In this document: positions 5,097 to 5,961 of the stretch, piece after piece
How positions within the stretch are numbered: the first letter of the stretch is position 1
Layout of the letters: each line of letters opens with the position of its first letter
NCBI GenBank assembly: GCA_002417905.1
Contig: DIDB01000062.1
Location: forward strand, 1-5,961
DNA from: Pseudomonadaceae bacterium UBA5811
GTDB lineage: Bacteria; Pseudomonadota; Gammaproteobacteria; Pseudomonadales; Pseudomonadaceae
Reading direction: 5' to 3'
Length of the DNA stretch: 5,961 nucleotides
The notes under the pieces: model-generated
What the model was told of the DNA's origin: nothing
The model's database searches: none
What the model saw: the letters and a program-made list of their open reading frames with translations, nothing else
Position numbers and translations under genes: made by a program

Positions 5097-5961
5097 ATGA
5101 CGGGCCGGACTCTCGCCGCCCTGCTGCTGGCCCTGCTGCTATCCGGCACCACCGCAAAAGCCCGCACACTGACCGACCAGACCGGCCATACCCTGACCCT
5201 GGCCGGACCGGTCACCCGGGTGGGCACGCCGGGCATTTCCATGGCCTCGCTGATCCTGGCCCTGAGCGAACCGCAAAAACTGGTGGCCATCACCCCGGAA
5301 GTACGGGACAACCCCTGGCTACAGCGGATCGTACCGGCGGTTCGCCAGGCGGGCACCCCCTTCACCCGGCCGGCAGGAGTCAACCTTGAGGCCCTGCTGG
5401 CCCTGCAGCCACAGCTGGTCACGCTCTGGACCGGCAACCCGCATCTGGCCCGGCGGCTGGCGCCGCTGGGCATCGCCGTGCTGAACCTTGAATATCATGA
5501 CCCGGACAGCCTGAAAGCCGCAGTCCGGCTGCTTGGCGACGCCATGGGGCCCGCAGAACAGAAAAAAGCCACGGCCTTTGTCCAGTACTATGATTCCGTC
5601 CTGCAACGGGTCAGCCAGGGGCTGGCCGGACTGCCTGGCCAGCAGCGGCCCCGGGTCTACTATGCCGGAGCTACCCCGCTGGACACGGAGGGCCGCCACT
5701 CCATGGTCGATGCCTGGATCCGCCTGGCCGGCGGCCTCAATGTGGCAGCTGAGGCCGGCCTGCAGGCGGATGCCCGCATCCAGCCGGAACAGCTGCTGCT
5801 GTGGGATCCTGACCTGATCATCACTCTGGACCGGCACCAGCAGCAGGCCATTCTGGCCGATCCACGCTGGCAGGGCTTACGAGCTGTGCGGGAACAGCGG
5901 GCGCTGGCCAATTCCGGACGCCTCAACGCCTGGTGCACCAGGGCAGCCGCGTCGGCCCTCC
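5097..5961 (+). CDS. Periplasmic ABC transporter solute-binding protein, FecB/BtuF/MolA family (3' end outside window)
   Basis: 288 codons are visible; the frame is open at the window edge, so the gene is partial. A signal peptide spans about 1-22 (leucine-rich core, AKA before R23), with no lipobox cysteine. The two-lobed class III binding fold is indicated by RVGTPGISMASLILALSEPQ (41-60), LVAITPE (62-68), VNLEALLALQPQLVTLW (95-111), the later PEQLLLWDPDLIITLD (230-245) and a closing NAWCTRAAASAL (277-288). That last segment resembles the W..R.A..AL motif ending many COG0614 proteins. The family carries ferric siderophores, haem, cobalamin or (MolA) molybdate to an inner-membrane permease. 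It starts two bases after the receptor stop, with no obvious ribosome site before its ATG, so it is probably translated by coupling. Permease and ATPase genes are expected just to the right. Substrate unknown. Confidence 0.9.
   Translation, partial: MTGRTLAALLLALLLSGTTAKARTLTDQTGHTLTLAGPVTRVGTPGISMASLILALSEPQKLVAITPEVRDNPWLQRIVPAVRQAGTPFTRPAGVNLEALLALQPQLVTLWTGNPHLARRLAPLGIAVLNLEYHDPDSLKAAVRLLGDAMGPAEQKKATAFVQYYDSVLQRVSQGLAGLPGQQRPRVYYAGATPLDTEGRHSMVDAWIRLAGGLNVAAEAGLQADARIQPEQLLLWDPDLIITLDRHQQQAILADPRWQGLRAVREQRALANSGRLNAWCTRAAASAL

Noticed and set aside
2842..5169. Two long leftward open frames opposite the receptor gene
   Set aside because: Antisense shadows created by strong third-position G/C bias; the + strand has the intact signal peptide, plug and barrel motifs.
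5319..5837. Leftward open frame opposite the solute-binding protein
   Set aside because: Antisense shadow; the + strand frame is open from a signal peptide to the window edge and has family motifs throughout.

Overview
The window comes from a GC-rich (roughly 60-65%) Gram-negative bacterium, most likely a proteobacterium. It encodes a TonB-dependent outer-membrane receptor, a periplasmic ABC solute-binding protein and a sigma-54 enhancer-binding protein, and all are densely packed with strong C/G third-position bias. A Neisseriales-like betaproteobacterium would fit the codon style, but the sequence alone does not fix the genus. I see no tRNA, rRNA, CRISPR array, insertion sequence or phage gene.

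Layout. Two divergent transcription units are separated by a 339-base control region (2593-2931). The leftward unit (2592 down to 47) encodes a PhnD-like ligand-binding protein with no signal peptide. It is followed, through an ATGA stop/start overlap, by a GAF-AAA+-HTH activator of the NifA/AnfA/VnfA class. A near-perfect palindrome lies just past its stop. The rightward unit (2932 to beyond 5961) encodes a siderophore-type TonB-dependent receptor. After a 2-base gap comes a class III (FecB/BtuF/MolA-like) periplasmic binding protein, which is cut by the window edge. The permease and ATPase are presumably further right.

The control region is the most informative part. Each unit has its own -24/-12 (sigma-54) promoter: TGGCAC-N5-TTGC facing right at 2862-2876 and TGGAAC-N5-TTGC facing left at 2668-2682. 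Between them is one exact GTAC-N6-GTAC dyad (2723-2736), the operator type described for VnfA and, as its TAC-N6-GTA core, for AnfA. The neighbouring regulator is of that class, so the simplest reading is that it activates both its own operon and the uptake operon from this shared site.

Working model (inference): a cytoplasmic PhnD-like protein senses a small anion or metal-related ligand and tunes the sigma-54 activator. The activator then switches on outer-membrane and periplasmic import of a metal chelate or similar scarce nutrient. No nitrogenase gene is in view, so this looks like an alternative-nitrogenase-style regulator serving a nutrient-uptake system. The imported substrate cannot be named from the sequence.
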